From positions 118,208-182,207 of the forward strand of contig NZ_AUFZ01000019.1 in assembly GCF_000426765.1 (NCBI RefSeq): DNA of 64,000 nt, written 5' to 3'. Position 1 is the first letter of the stretch. Every line of letters begins with the position of its first letter. The translations under genes were made by a program, and so were the position numbers. Shown here piece by piece: positions 1-9,189 of the stretch. The notes beneath the pieces were generated by a model. The model searched no databases. It had not been told where the DNA came from and saw nothing but the letters and a program-made list of their open reading frames with translations. Source of the DNA: Vibrio litoralis DSM 17657. Its GTDB lineage: Bacteria > Pseudomonadota > Gammaproteobacteria > Enterobacterales > Vibrionaceae.

Positions 1-699
1 ACCAGTGAAGTTTTTCACTCGGTCATTAAATTCACGTAAGAACTCAGGTACAGCCTGCCATAATGAGTTTTCAACGACTGCAAAACCCCACTTCGCTTCA
101 TCTAGCGGGGTAGGTCGTTGCTGACGAATAACATCCGAGTGCCAAGATTGTGCAATCAAACCTTCTAGGCGGCGTTCTGTTTTAATACGCTCACGAGTAG
201 AAAGGTCACTGTGTTCTAATTGCGATAGGCACTTATTAATTTTGACCAATTTGTTGATCATGGTGCGGCGAGCAATTTCTGTTGGGTGTGCAGTCAACAC
301 CAATTCAATATTCAGTTCTTTGATCGCTTGCGCAGCATTTTCTTTGCTGATGTCATTAGAAGCTAACTTACCAAATAAAGAGTTAATCGCATCAGGTTCA
401 CATACGTGTTCTTCGCAATGGCGAGAAATAGTATGAAACTGTTCCGCAATATTGGTTAAGTTAAGAAATTGACTGAAGGCATGAGCAACAGGAGTGAGTT
501 GTTCGTTAGGAAGGTTTTTAATTTCTTCGATTAAGCTTTCGCGGTCTTCCTGATTTCCAGCGCGTGCTGATTTGGAAAGCTTACGAATGGTTTCAACTTT
601 ATCAAGAATAGCATCACCATGTGCTTCTTGAATGGTTGCGCCGAGTAAGTCTCCGAGCATGCGAACATTACTCGTTAAAGCGGCATATTTTTCATTCAT
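1..699 (-). CDS. ppc: phosphoenolpyruvate carboxylase, N-terminal part (cut by window edge)
   Basis: The first 233 codons of PEP carboxylase, which fixes bicarbonate onto phosphoenolpyruvate to make oxaloacetate for the TCA cycle. The leftward reading starts [20 protein letters not shown]. It contains the family motif VLTAHPTE followed by RRTMINK, whose His is the catalytic residue near 140 in the family. The C-terminal two thirds lie outside the window. The gene is read away from argE, so the 350-bp gap to argE holds its promoter. A perfect ATTGTA-N5-TACAAT inverted repeat lies about 40 bp upstream of the start. Start chosen at the only ATG that gives the usual family N-terminus. Confidence 0.95.
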   Translation of the reverse strand, partial: MNEKYAALTSNVRMLGDLLGATIQEAHGDAILDKVETIRKLSKSARAGNQEDRESLIEEIKNLPNEQLTPVAHAFSQFLNLTNIAEQFHTISRHCEEHVCEPDAINSLFGKLASNDISKENAAQAIKELNIELVLTAHPTEIARRTMINKLVKINKCLSQLEHSDLSTRERIKTERRLEGLIAQSWHSDVIRQQRPTPLDEAKWGFAVVENSLWQAVPEFLREFNDRVKNFTG

Positions 700-1049
700 C
701 GTCGTTTCACCTTGTAATTTAATTACATCCATTTAATTGTAACCACTACAATCTAGCGAAAATATTTGCACTGAGTCAAATATTTGCCGCGATCGTGAAA
801 AAATAATACTAATATCATTGACCTAAATCAGTTATCAATGAAGGTGTAAAATGACTAGGATTGCAGTGTGAAACCTTTGTTACTTATACCATATTTGATG
901 GTTGCGACCGCACTCAGGTTGTCTGAATGCGGCATGATTCATTATTTCAATTTGTCAGATTGTATCCAATTTGCTCGACGGTTTAGCCAAAGCATCAATT
1001 TTCTTACACGAAGATTTACCCAAAATACCGATTTAACTAAAACACCTGT
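700..1049. other. ppc-argE intergenic region (no gene supported)
   Basis: This 350-bp gap holds the ppc promoter region on the left and the 3' end of argE on the right. Visible structures are an inverted repeat at 736-752 and a hairpin at 908-932 (CCGCACTCAG pairing with CTGAATGCGG, one mismatch) without a following T-run. A 65-codon GTG-started frame on the plus strand at 868-1065 runs into argE; it has no ribosome-binding site or recognisable motif and is not called. Confidence 0.6.
736..752. promoter_or_regulatory. inverted repeat ATTGTA-N5-TACAAT upstream of ppc
   Basis: A perfect 6-bp inverted repeat with a 5-bp centre, 37-53 bp before the ppc start. The size and position fit a dimeric regulator operator or a promoter-overlapping site, but I cannot assign a regulator. 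Confidence 0.3.
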
Positions 1050-2204
1050 CTATTTAAAACAATAGTGACGCATCGATTTGGATAAAATATTAATCGTTGG
1101 ATCAATAAACTCAAATGCTAAAAACTCATCTGGTTGGTGGGCTTGGTCAATTGAGCCTGGTCCCATTACCAATGTAGGGCAAACTTCTTGTAAGAAAGGC
1201 GCTTCAGTACAGTAGTTGACCGTTTCTGATGGCATTTGAGTCAGCTCTTCCATGCTCTTGATGAAAGGGTGGTCATGTTGACACTCATAACCAGGAATTG
1301 GTTCGTGTAATGGTTTGATTTCAATGCGCTCTGGCCACTTGGCTTGTATTTCTTTCAGCGCGGCTTGCAACATGTTATTCAAGCCATCTAGGCTGATCCC
1401 TGGTAGTGGGCGCACATCATAATGCAATTCACAACAACCACAGATACGGTTAGCACTGTCGCCACCATGAATATGACCTAGGTTTAGAGTTGGAGTCGGA
1501 ATTTCAAAGCCCGGGTGGTGATATTCTTTAATGAGTTGATTACGTAGCTGCATTAATGCAAACAGTACCTCGTGCATAATTTCAATTGCATTCACGCCGA
1601 GTGCCGGATTGGATGAGTGGCCAGAGTGGCCAGTGACACGAATCGCATTGGCGACATGGCCTTTATGTCCGCGAATTGGCTTGAGACTTGTTGGTTCACC
1701 AATGATGCAATAGTCCGGCTTATACGGCGCATCGCCATTTAAGCATGATTCTGTAAAGTGACGAGCACCTAACATGCTGGTCTCTTCATCGCAGGTTGCC
1801 AGAATATAAAGCGGTTTGGTTTGGTTTGCCCAATCGACTTTTTTGACCGCTTCAATAATAAAGGCGAAAAAACCTTTCATATCCGCAGTGCCCAATCCGT
1901 AAAATCGATTGTTATGTTCGGTTAAGGCGTGTGGTTCAAAGTTCCAGCGACCTTCATCAAAAGGTACGGTATCAGAGTGACCAGACAGTAATAGCCCACC
2001 TTCACCTTGGCCTTTTTTGGCGATTAAGTTGTGTTTTCCCGGCGCGACTTCAATGACTTCAACTGAAAAATCGAGATCTTTTAACCATTGCGCGAGTTTG
2101 GCGATCACTTCGGTATTGCCTTCATCCCAAGTAGGATCAGTTGCACTAATTGAAGAGGTAGAGATCAATCCGCGATAAACATCTAAAAACTGAGGTGTGC
2201 CCAT
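1050..2204 (-). CDS. argE: acetylornithine deacetylase
   Basis: ArgE removes the acetyl group from N-acetylornithine to give ornithine, step five of the linear (argE-type) arginine pathway in the cytoplasm. The 384-residue protein is normal length for the M20 metallopeptidase family. Zinc ligands and catalytic residues are visible: HSD at 76-78, the bridging Asp108 in GTADMKG, and the Glu pair 140-141 in CDEETS. The HSGHSS segment of the dimerisation lid is also present. The ATG is preceded by GGAG at good spacing. It is transcribed divergently from argC, with a shared control region carrying ARG boxes. Confidence 0.96.
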   Translation of the reverse strand: MGTPQFLDVYRGLISTSSISATDPTWDEGNTEVIAKLAQWLKDLDFSVEVIEVAPGKHNLIAKKGQGEGGLLLSGHSDTVPFDEGRWNFEPHALTEHNNRFYGLGTADMKGFFAFIIEAVKKVDWANQTKPLYILATCDEETSMLGARHFTESCLNGDAPYKPDYCIIGEPTSLKPIRGHKGHVANAIRVTGHSGHSSNPALGVNAIEIMHEVLFALMQLRNQLIKEYHHPGFEIPTPTLNLGHIHGGDSANRICGCCELHYDVRPLPGISLDGLNNMLQAALKEIQAKWPERIEIKPLHEPIPGYECQHDHPFIKSMEELTQMPSETVNYCTEAPFLQEVCPTLVMGPGSIDQAHQPDEFLAFEFIDPTINILSKSMRHYCFK

Positions 2205-2304
2205 AAAAACTCCATTTCCTGTGATGGCTTTGCCTGTATGCTAGCAATAAAAGCATTGTGGTTGATAACCGAGCTATTGACAAGAAGCTTATAAAACGAT
2301 AAAA

Positions 2305-2339
2305 CACATATTAAATCATTATTTATGAATAAAAAATCA
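2305..2339. promoter_or_regulatory. predicted ArgR operator (two ARG boxes) between argE and argC
   Basis: TGAATAAAAAATCA at 2326-2339 matches the E. coli core TGAATWWWWATTCA at 13 of 14 positions. A weaker copy at 2305-2318 matches 10 of 14. The two are exactly 21 bp apart, the usual phasing of paired ARG boxes (18-bp boxes separated by 3 bp) bound by the ArgR hexamer. It lies between the divergent argE and argC starts, so arginine-dependent repression of both directions is inferred. Confidence 0.7.
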
Positions 2340-2493
2340 ATTAATAAGGTTTTTTTAGAGTGGATAGTCATATTTTTACGCTTGATAAAGATTTGTTTTC
2401 AGCATGAAATGTCTCAATGACTTAACGAATTCCACTTAAAAAAAAATAAATATCGCGTAAAGCAAACAGCACAAAACAAACGGATAGGTGAGT

Positions 2494-3495
2494 ATGCTAA
2501 AGACAGTCATTATTGGAGCAAGTGGTTATACCGGTGCAGAGTTGGCCTTGATGGTCGACAAGCATCCTGAACTGACTTTATCTGGCTTATATGTATCAGA
2601 AAATAGTGTTGATGCTGGCAAACCTATTTCTCAATTACATGGCAAATTACATGGACTTATTGATCTTGCCGTGCAACCGCTAACCTCACCGCAAGAAGTC
2701 GCACAACAATGTGATGTGGTCTTCCTTGCTACCGCTCATGAAGTTAGCCACGACCTCGCGCCGACTTTTCTTGCTAATGATTGTGTTGTTTTGGATTTAT
2801 CCGGTGCTTACCGAGTTAAAGCTGATGGTTTCTACCCTCAATATTATGGCTTTGAACACACAGAATCGCAGTGGTTAGATCAGGCGGCTTATGGTTTAGC
2901 AGAATGGAATGTTTCTCAAGTAGAACAAGCGCAATTAATTGCCGTTCCAGGTTGCTACCCAACCGCATCTCAACTGGCGATTAAACCGCTTATCGAATCA
3001 CAACTTCTCGATTTAAATCAATGGCCGGTAATCAATGCGACTAGTGGCGTGACGGGCGCTGGACGTAAAGCCTCCATGACCAACAGCTTTTGCGAAGTTA
3101 GCTTACAACCTTATGGTGTATTCACTCACCGTCACCAACCTGAAATCGCTTCACACCTAGGTCGTGACGTTATCTTTACGCCACATCTTGGCAATTTTAA
3201 GCGTGGTATTTTAGCCACTATTACTATGAAGTTAGTCGCTGATGTGAGTGACGAGCAAATTGAACAAGCCTTTGAACAAGCTTACCAAGGCAAGCCAGCG
3301 GTTCGTTTACTTTCCGATTTTCCTCGCTTGCAAAATGTCGAAAACACTCCGTTTTGCGATATTGGTTGGAAGCGTCAAGGTCAGCATCTTATTGTGGTGT
3401 CTGCGATTGATAACTTATTGAAAGGCGCATCAAGCCAAGCGATGCAGTGTTTGAATATTCGTTTCGGTTTCCCTGAAATGACGGCTTTAGTGTAA
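2494..3495 (+). CDS. argC: N-acetyl-gamma-glutamyl-phosphate reductase
   Basis: ArgC reduces N-acetylglutamyl phosphate with NADPH to the semialdehyde, step three of arginine synthesis. It has the dinucleotide-binding start [13 protein letters not shown] and the catalytic cysteine in AVPGCYPT, Cys154 when counted from the ATG at 2494, matching the E. coli position. A GTG six bases upstream is in frame, but the ATG has AGGTG at better spacing and gives the standard N-terminus. Length 333 residues is normal. It is followed 11 bp later by argB, so the two are cotranscribed. The divergent partner argE and the ARG boxes upstream point to ArgR control. Confidence 0.96.
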   Translation: MLKTVIIGASGYTGAELALMVDKHPELTLSGLYVSENSVDAGKPISQLHGKLHGLIDLAVQPLTSPQEVAQQCDVVFLATAHEVSHDLAPTFLANDCVVLDLSGAYRVKADGFYPQYYGFEHTESQWLDQAAYGLAEWNVSQVEQAQLIAVPGCYPTASQLAIKPLIESQLLDLNQWPVINATSGVTGAGRKASMTNSFCEVSLQPYGVFTHRHQPEIASHLGRDVIFTPHLGNFKRGILATITMKLVADVSDEQIEQAFEQAYQGKPAVRLLSDFPRLQNVENTPFCDIGWKRQGQHLIVVSAIDNLLKGASSQAMQCLNIRFGFPEMTALV

Positions 3496-3506
3496 GGATA
3501 ATGACC

Positions 3507-4283
3507 ATGGCTCCTTTAGTGATCAAATTAGGTGGCGCAGTATTATCCGATTTGGATACTTTAGCTAAATTATTTGGTGCAATTCAGCAATATCAAAAAG
3601 ATGCACAGCGTCAAATCGTCATCGTACATGGTGGTGGCTATTTGGTGGATGAGTTGATGGAAAAATTGCAGTTTGAAACGGTAAAAAAGGATGGCTTACG
3701 CGTTACACCTTTCGAGCACATTAATTACATTAGTGGCGCTTTGGCGGGAACCGCGAATAAATTACTGCAAGGCCAAGCGATCAAGCTAGGTTTAACCGCA
3801 GTTGGTTTAAGTTTGGCTGATGGTGGTTTGTGTCAAGTGACTCAGTTGTCTTATGAGCTTGGTGCAGTAGGCGAAGCAAAAGCGGGAGACGCTTTAGTAT
3901 TGAAGGCTATTCTAAACGCCAATGCTTTACCAATTATCAGCTCGATTGGCATTACATCTGATGGTCAGTTAATGAATGTCAATGCTGACCAAGCGGCGGT
4001 TGCGGTGGCCACTTCACTGGGAGCAGAGTTGGCTCTACTTTCAGATGTGGCAGGGGTACTCGATGCGGATAAGCAACTCATTTCACAACTAGACCAATCA
4101 CAAGTCGATCAACTGATTGAGCAGCAAGTGATCACCGATGGCATGATAGTTAAAGTTCAAGCGGCTTTAGAAGCGGCCAATCAATTAGGTCGAGCAATTG
4201 AAGTAGCGGGTTGGAAAAGCCCTGAAAAGCTAACTCAACTTTTTACCGGTCAAAGTATAGGAACACGTTTCTTGCCTCAGTGA
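3507..4283 (+). CDS. argB: acetylglutamate kinase
   Basis: ArgB phosphorylates N-acetylglutamate, step two of arginine synthesis. The amino acid kinase fold is clear: [10 protein letters not shown] at the N-terminus, [21 protein letters not shown], and [12 protein letters not shown]. It lacks the long N-terminal helix of arginine-inhibited hexameric kinases, as expected for the enterobacterial type. Two in-frame ATGs exist (3501 and 3507). AAGGA at 3494-3498 is only 2 bases from the first but 8 from the second, so 3507 is preferred. The 258-residue product is normal length. It sits directly after argC. Confidence 0.95.
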   Translation: MAPLVIKLGGAVLSDLDTLAKLFGAIQQYQKDAQRQIVIVHGGGYLVDELMEKLQFETVKKDGLRVTPFEHINYISGALAGTANKLLQGQAIKLGLTAVGLSLADGGLCQVTQLSYELGAVGEAKAGDALVLKAILNANALPIISSIGITSDGQLMNVNADQAAVAVATSLGAELALLSDVAGVLDADKQLISQLDQSQVDQLIEQQVITDGMIVKVQAALEAANQLGRAIEVAGWKSPEKLTQLFTGQSIGTRFLPQ

Positions 4284-4367
4284 GGAGAGAAGCAAAATAA
4301 ATTATCCACGGAATTCACCCAAACATGATTCCAGGGAAGGCTATAAAATAAATTTTGGAGAAGTAAC

Positions 4368-5600
4368 ATGGCTAAATTAAGCGTCGATAAAGCAAGTATC
4401 AACAAAGTGGTTGTCGCCTATTCGGGTGGATTAGATACCTCAGTGATCATTCCATGGTTAAAAGAAAACTACGATTGTGAAGTGGTCGCCTTTGTGGCCG
4501 ATGTTGGTCAAGGTGATGAAGAGTTAGTCGGCATTGAAGAAAAAGCCATCGCATCAGGGGCATCGGAATGTTACATCGCTGACCTGAAAGAAGAGATGGT
4601 TGCTGATTATATCTACCCAACGCTAAAAACCGGTGCTTACTATGAAGGTAAATACCTATTAGGCACTTCAATGGCACGTCCAATTATTGCAAAAGCGCAA
4701 GTAGAAGTGGCACGTAAAGTCGGCGCTGATGCGTTATGTCATGGTTGTACTGGTAAAGGTAATGACCAAGTTCGTTTTGAAGGTGCCTTTGCAGCTCTTG
4801 CCCCAGACCTACATGTGATTGCACCTTGGCGTGAGTGGGATCTAGTGAGTCGTGAAGAGTGTTTAGACTACCTTGCTGAGCGTAATATTCCTTGTACCGC
4901 TTCTCTAACTAAAATCTATTCACGTGATGCCAACGCATGGCACATCTCAACCGAAGGTGGCGTGCTAGAAGATACTTGGAATGCACCAAATGACGATTGC
5001 TGGGCATGGACTGTTGATCCTGAACAAGCACCAGACCAAGCGGAATACGTAACGTTAAAAGTTGAAAAAGGCGCAGTGGTTGAAGTTGACGGCCAAACAC
5101 TTTCTCCTTACCAAGCTCTAGTTGCGCTAAATGAGAAAGGTGTCAAGCACGGCGTTGGTCGTATTGATATCGTTGAAAACCGTTTAGTTGGCATGAAATC
5201 TCGTGGTTGTTATGAAACGCCAGGAGGCACTATCATGATGGAAGCGCTTCGTGCCGTTGAGCAACTAGTACTTGATAAAGCATCTTTCGAATTCCGTGAA
5301 GAGCTTGCAGTAAAAGCCTCGCACCTTGTGTACGATGGCCGTTGGTTTACTCCACTATGTAAATCACTTCTGGCTGCTACTGAAGAGTTAGCGCAAGATG
5401 TGAATGGCGAAGTAGTGATCAAGCTTTATAAAGGTCATGCAATCGTGACTCAGAAGCGTTCTGATAACAGCTTATACTCTGAAGAATTTGCGACCTTTGG
5501 TGACGACGAAGTTTACGACCAAAGCCACGCGGGCGGATTCATCCGTTTATACTCTTTATCAAGCCGCATCCGTGCGCTGAATGAAGCGAAGAAGAAATAA
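4368..5600 (+). CDS. argG: argininosuccinate synthase
   Basis: ArgG joins citrulline and aspartate using ATP to form argininosuccinate. The ATP-pyrophosphatase P-loop [11 protein letters not shown] is at about residues 17-27, followed by the conserved [15 protein letters not shown] segment that contacts ATP and citrulline. The length of 410 residues fits the shorter bacterial type (about 400), not the 447-residue E. coli type. GGAGAAG precedes the ATG. It lies 84 bp after argB, and the following 186-bp gap before argH is occupied by an intergenic repeat, so readthrough into argH must cross it. Confidence 0.97.
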   Translation: MAKLSVDKASINKVVVAYSGGLDTSVIIPWLKENYDCEVVAFVADVGQGDEELVGIEEKAIASGASECYIADLKEEMVADYIYPTLKTGAYYEGKYLLGTSMARPIIAKAQVEVARKVGADALCHGCTGKGNDQVRFEGAFAALAPDLHVIAPWREWDLVSREECLDYLAERNIPCTASLTKIYSRDANAWHISTEGGVLEDTWNAPNDDCWAWTVDPEQAPDQAEYVTLKVEKGAVVEVDGQTLSPYQALVALNEKGVKHGVGRIDIVENRLVGMKSRGCYETPGGTIMMEALRAVEQLVLDKASFEFREELAVKASHLVYDGRWFTPLCKSLLAATEELAQDVNGEVVIKLYKGHAIVTQKRSDNSLYSEEFATFGDDEVYDQSHAGGFIRLYSLSSRIRALNEAKKK

Positions 5601-5607
5601 ATACGAA

Positions 5608-5745
5608 TATCGTAACTCGAATGCTCGTGACTCGGAAAAGAAACGCCTAGTGACGAGCATTTAGAGGTTAATAGTGAAATTAAATATAATAATAAATCAT
5701 GGATAATCGAGAAGCGAAGCGCTCTAGTTACGAGTAACCTAGTGT
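5608..5745. repeat. dispersed intergenic repeat, copy between argG and argH
   Basis: The gap contains CGTGACTCGGAAAA at 5626-5639 and, at 5708-5733, a 26-base block beginning CGAGAAGCGAAGCGCTC. Both blocks recur in the same order between rph and pyrE (44312-44325 and 44385-44410; second block 24 of 26 identical). The surrounding sequence is rich in ACTCG/CGAGT words. No ORF is present. Related but looser copies occur at 24344-24440, 33440-33495, 38404-38465 and 46700-46843. Confidence 0.6.
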
Positions 5746-5786
5746 TCGAAAATCGATAAATACAATGGATTAGCAGGAGATTCACA

Positions 5787-7661
5787 ATGGCATTATGGGG
5801 CGGAAGATTTACCCAAGCAGCAGACACTCGGTTTAAGCAGTTCAATGATTCATTGCGCTTTGACTACCGATTGGCTGAGCAAGACATTGTGGGGTCGATT
5901 GCTTGGTCAAAATCTTTGTTATCGGTTGGGGTATTAACAGAAGAAGAGCAGCAAAAGCTAGAACTAGCACTGAATGAATTGAAGCTGGCGGTGATGGAAG
6001 ATCCCGAGCAGATTTTAAAGTCAGATGCGGAAGATATTCATAGCTGGGTGGAAACACAATTAATTAGCCGTGTCGGTGATTTAGGTAAAAAGCTGCATAC
6101 TGGTCGTTCGCGTAATGACCAAGTGGCCACCGATTTAAAACTGTGGTGTCGTCAGCAAGGTCATCAATTATTAATGGCACTCGATCGTTTGCAATCGCAA
6201 ATGGTATCTGTGGCGCGAGAACATCAAGCAACGGTACTTCCTGGTTATACTCACCTGCAACGTGCTCAACCTGTGACGTTTGCGCACTGGTGTTTGGCTT
6301 ATGTTGAAATGCTTGAGCGTGATTACTCTCGTTTAGATGATGCGATTAAACGTCTTGATACTTGCCCACTAGGTTCAGGCGCTTTAGCGGGTACGGCTTA
6401 TCCTATGGATCGTGAGCAACTAGCTCACAACTTAGGTTTCCAACGCGCGACCCGTAACAGCTTGGATTCGGTTTCTGACCGTGATCATGTGATGGAGTTG
6501 ATGTCGATTGCTTCGATTTCCATGTTACACCTTTCACGTCTTGCCGAAGATATGATTTTCTATAACTCCGGTGAATCAGGTTTTATTGAATTAGCCGATA
6601 CCGTGACCTCCGGTTCATCATTAATGCCACAAAAGAAAAATCCCGATGCACTTGAGTTGATCCGTGGTAAAACCGGCCGCGTTTATGGTTCGCTTGCGGC
6701 GATGATGATGACAGTAAAAGCATTACCATTGGCGTATAACAAAGACATGCAAGAAGACAAGGAAGGGCTGTTTGATGCACTTGATACTTGGAATGATTGC
6801 ATGGAAATGGCGGCGTTATGTTTTGACGGCATTAAAGTTAATGGCGAACGTACGTTAGAAGCAGCGAAACAAGGTTATGCGAACTCAACCGAGTTGGCTG
6901 ATTACCTAGTAGCAAAAGGTATTCCATTCCGTGAAGCGCACCATATTGTCGGTGTTGCGGTTGTCAGTGCGATTGAACAATCTTGTGCACTCGAGGAGTT
7001 ATCACTTGAGCAGCTTAAAGCTTTCTCTCCGGTAATTGAGTCGGATGTGTACGATATTCTGACTATTGATTCATGTTTAGAAAAACGTTCTGCCTTAGGC
7101 GGTGTATCCCCGAAACAAGTGAATTATGCGGTGGCTCAAGCGCAGAAGCGTTTGGATGAGCGTGATAATTCGGGTGTAACGGTTCGTGCGGCTCGATTAA
7201 CCGATATTGATTCATTAGAAGGTATGGTGGCCTATTGGGCTGGCTTAGGTGAGAACTTGCCACGTAGCCGTAATGAATTGATTCGTGATATTGGCTCGTT
7301 TGCGGTGTCTGAGCATCATGGTGAAGTCACGGGGTGTGCGTCTTTATATGTTTATGATTCTGGTCTAGCAGAGATTCGTTCACTAGGTATTGAAGCAGGT
7401 TGGCAAGGGCAAGGCCAAGGCGCAGCGATTATCAAACACTTGGTAGATAAAGCGCGTCAAATGGCAATCAAAAAGGTATTCGTGTTAACTCGCGTACCTG
7501 AGTTCTTTATGAAGCAAGACTTCATTCCAACTTCGAAAACATTGTTACCGGAAAAAGTATTAAAAGACTGTGACCAATGTCCTCGTCAACATGCTTGTGA
7601 TGAAGTGGCACTAGAGATTAACTTGAATGAGCAAGTGATCATGAAGGTAAGTGTTGCGTAA
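5787..7661 (+). CDS. argH: argininosuccinate lyase fused to N-acetylglutamate synthase domain, ArgH(A)
   Basis: Residues 1-460 are a complete argininosuccinate lyase, which splits argininosuccinate into arginine and fumarate; the signature [12 protein letters not shown] is at 276-287 with the catalytic Ser277. From about residue 464 a GNAT acetyltransferase domain follows ([15 protein letters not shown]; acetyl-CoA loop near [10 protein letters not shown]), resembling the C-terminal half of ArgA and ending in a Cys-rich [10 protein letters not shown] segment. The arginine-binding kinase-like half of classical ArgA is absent. This ArgH-ArgA fusion is known from Vibrio, Moritella and relatives, and lets one protein catalyse the first and last steps of the pathway. 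At 624 residues it is about 160 longer than plain ArgH. ATG preceded by AGGAGA. Confidence 0.96.
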   Translation: MALWGGRFTQAADTRFKQFNDSLRFDYRLAEQDIVGSIAWSKSLLSVGVLTEEEQQKLELALNELKLAVMEDPEQILKSDAEDIHSWVETQLISRVGDLGKKLHTGRSRNDQVATDLKLWCRQQGHQLLMALDRLQSQMVSVAREHQATVLPGYTHLQRAQPVTFAHWCLAYVEMLERDYSRLDDAIKRLDTCPLGSGALAGTAYPMDREQLAHNLGFQRATRNSLDSVSDRDHVMELMSIASISMLHLSRLAEDMIFYNSGESGFIELADTVTSGSSLMPQKKNPDALELIRGKTGRVYGSLAAMMMTVKALPLAYNKDMQEDKEGLFDALDTWNDCMEMAALCFDGIKVNGERTLEAAKQGYANSTELADYLVAKGIPFREAHHIVGVAVVSAIEQSCALEELSLEQLKAFSPVIESDVYDILTIDSCLEKRSALGGVSPKQVNYAVAQAQKRLDERDNSGVTVRAARLTDIDSLEGMVAYWAGLGENLPRSRNELIRDIGSFAVSEHHGEVTGCASLYVYDSGLAEIRSLGIEAGWQGQGQGAAIIKHLVDKARQMAIKKVFVLTRVPEFFMKQDFIPTSKTLLPEKVLKDCDQCPRQHACDEVALEINLNEQVIMKVSVA

Positions 7662-7773
7662 AGTTTCTCGGATAGATGTAATTTTTATACATTATTTAGG
7701 GTGTTTTTTCGCCTAAATAGAGGTTGGAACTGTAAAAAAACCACTAACCTTTGTCAGGTCTTTAACGTATAAT

Positions 7774-7815
7774 CCACCCCAAGCTAGTTTATTTGCTTGG
7801 GGTGGTTTGTATTTT
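7774..7815 (+). terminator. probable terminator after argH
   Basis: A perfect 11-bp stem, CCACCCCAAGC pairing with GCTTGGGGTGG at 7795-7805, is followed by TTTGTATTTT. It is 113 bp downstream of the argH stop and before the aae cluster. Confidence 0.7.
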
Positions 7816-7989
7816 ATATAAACTCTTTTCTAACTATCCCTCTGCAAATTTATAAATTAGTCGCCATACTATTTCTCTTCTGGCATCTAATCGCTTAAAC
7901 GCTAATATCATAAAAGGACATTATGTTTGCGTTCACTCTATGGTGAAACGTTAGCGTACTTGATTTTATGGCTATGACTTTTCAAAGGT
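7816..7989 (+). other. region upstream of the aaeXAB-like cluster
   Basis: With the preceding 7662-7773 stretch this makes a 328-bp gap without a gene. It must contain the promoter for the efflux cluster. No LysR-type regulator gene (aaeR) lies next to the cluster and I see no clear operator. AAAGG at 7984-7988 is the ribosome-binding site of the next gene. Confidence 0.4.
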
Positions 7990-8235
7990 GTGCGTTTGAA
8001 CGTTGATTTTCTTCAAGTAGGTCTTCCTATCTCCGATCTCGTGGTCGGGGCTTCACTGTATTTCCCGCCAATCTTTAAAGCCTTTTTATTAGGCATGTTG
8101 TTGTGGGGCGTGATTCATCGATTATTAAGAAACTGGATGTATTCTGGTGAAGTCTGGCACCCAACGTTAATGGATCTATCCTTATTTGTGTTATCTGTCT
8201 TCGTCGCTTTAATCTTGATTATGCGGCTGACTTGA
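7990..8235 (+). CDS. aaeX: DUF1656 small membrane protein, AaeX-like
   Basis: A short inner-membrane protein with two hydrophobic segments (about residues 22-42 and 58-78) and the family pattern [12 protein letters not shown] followed by [12 protein letters not shown]. It belongs to DUF1656, whose E. coli member AaeX is encoded ahead of the p-hydroxybenzoic acid efflux pair AaeA-AaeB; its role is unknown. The GTG used here is only one base after AAAGG, whereas TTG at 7996 (third codon) has 7-base spacing, so the true start may be two codons later. It lies 84 bp before the membrane fusion protein gene. Confidence 0.8.
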   Translation: MRLNVDFLQVGLPISDLVVGASLYFPPIFKAFLLGMLLWGVIHRLLRNWMYSGEVWHPTLMDLSLFVLSVFVALILIMRLT

Positions 8236-8319
8236 TTGGTATATAAAAAGAATATCGGTAGTACTTTGTAATTTTATCTAGAACTCTAATCACAAAAGGT
8301 CAAGCGACCTAGGTAATGT

Positions 8320-9177
8320 ATGAAATTTAAAACGTTAAGATATTTTTCAACAGTTGCTGTGTTTACCGTAGCCTTGTGTGCTGCTTGGTGGATGTGGAAC
8401 TACTATATGCAATCTCCTTGGACTCGTGATGGTAAGATCCGTGCTGATGTAGTAGATATTGCTTCTAGCGTCAATGGAACTGTGGCTTCGTTGCATGTTG
8501 AAGATAATCAGTTTGTCAAAAAAGGTGACTTGCTGATGACCATCGATCCTGAACCTTTTTTGATTGAAATTGATGAAAAAACAGCGGCGTTAGAGACTGC
8601 GCAAGCCAATGCAGAAAATGCTCAGCGTGAGTACACTCGCCGCCGTAATATGAAACAAAGCACTATTTCGAAAGAAGAATTAGAGTCGGCTGAAAGTAAT
8701 GCTAAAGCCACTGCAGCGCAGTATAAATCCGCTCAAGCGGCATTAGCCAAAGCAGAGTGGAAATTACGAGAAACCAAAGTATATGCACCGGTTGATGGTT
8801 ATATTAGCCATTTAAAAGTGCGTAAAGGCCGTTATGCCATTTTGGGTATTCCTTTAATTGGTCTTATTGATGCTAATTCGTTTTACGTTCAAGGATACTT
8901 TGAAGAAACCAAATTAAAAAATATTCAAGAAGGTAGCCAAGCGGATATTACTTTGTTCTCTTCGAAGCAAAAATTAACCGGTGAAGTAGAAAGTATTGGT
9001 CGCGGCATTGTCGATCAAAGTGAAGCCGCTTCGCCTGAACTTCTTGCTAATATTAAGCCAAACGTACCTTGGGTACAGCTAGCTCAACGTGTTCCAGTAC
9101 GTATTAAGCTGACCGATCTACCAGAAGATCTACGCTTAATTGCCGGTACTACTTGCAGTATTTCAATTCATTATTAA
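8320..9177 (+). CDS. aaeA: HlyD-family membrane fusion protein, AaeA-like
   Basis: Periplasmic adaptor of a tripartite efflux pump. One N-terminal membrane anchor (about residues 8-26, FSTVAVFTVALCAAWWMWNY) is followed by a biotinyl-lipoyl half (VNGTVASLHVEDNQFVKKGDLL), an alpha-helical hairpin of about 80 residues rich in Ala, Glu and Lys, the second lipoyl half (VYAPVDGYISHLKVRKGRY) and a beta-barrel. Length of 285 residues is somewhat shorter than E. coli AaeA (310). It lies between the DUF1656 gene and the FUSC-family gene, the same order as aaeXAB, so export of aromatic carboxylates or related compounds is inferred but the substrate is not shown. Confidence 0.85.
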   Translation: MKFKTLRYFSTVAVFTVALCAAWWMWNYYMQSPWTRDGKIRADVVDIASSVNGTVASLHVEDNQFVKKGDLLMTIDPEPFLIEIDEKTAALETAQANAENAQREYTRRRNMKQSTISKEELESAESNAKATAAQYKSAQAALAKAEWKLRETKVYAPVDGYISHLKVRKGRYAILGIPLIGLIDANSFYVQGYFEETKLKNIQEGSQADITLFSSKQKLTGEVESIGRGIVDQSEAASPELLANIKPNVPWVQLAQRVPVRIKLTDLPEDLRLIAGTTCSISIHY

Positions 9178-9189
9178 TTTGAGTGAATT

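Noticed and set aside
868..1065. 65-codon plus-strand frame between ppc and argE
   Set aside because: GTG start without a ribosome-binding site, odd composition, and its end overlaps the argE 3' end; nothing supports coding.
5513..5845. 110-codon minus-strand frame across the argG-argH gap
   Set aside because: It overlaps both argG and argH ends on the opposite strand and is built largely from the dispersed repeat.
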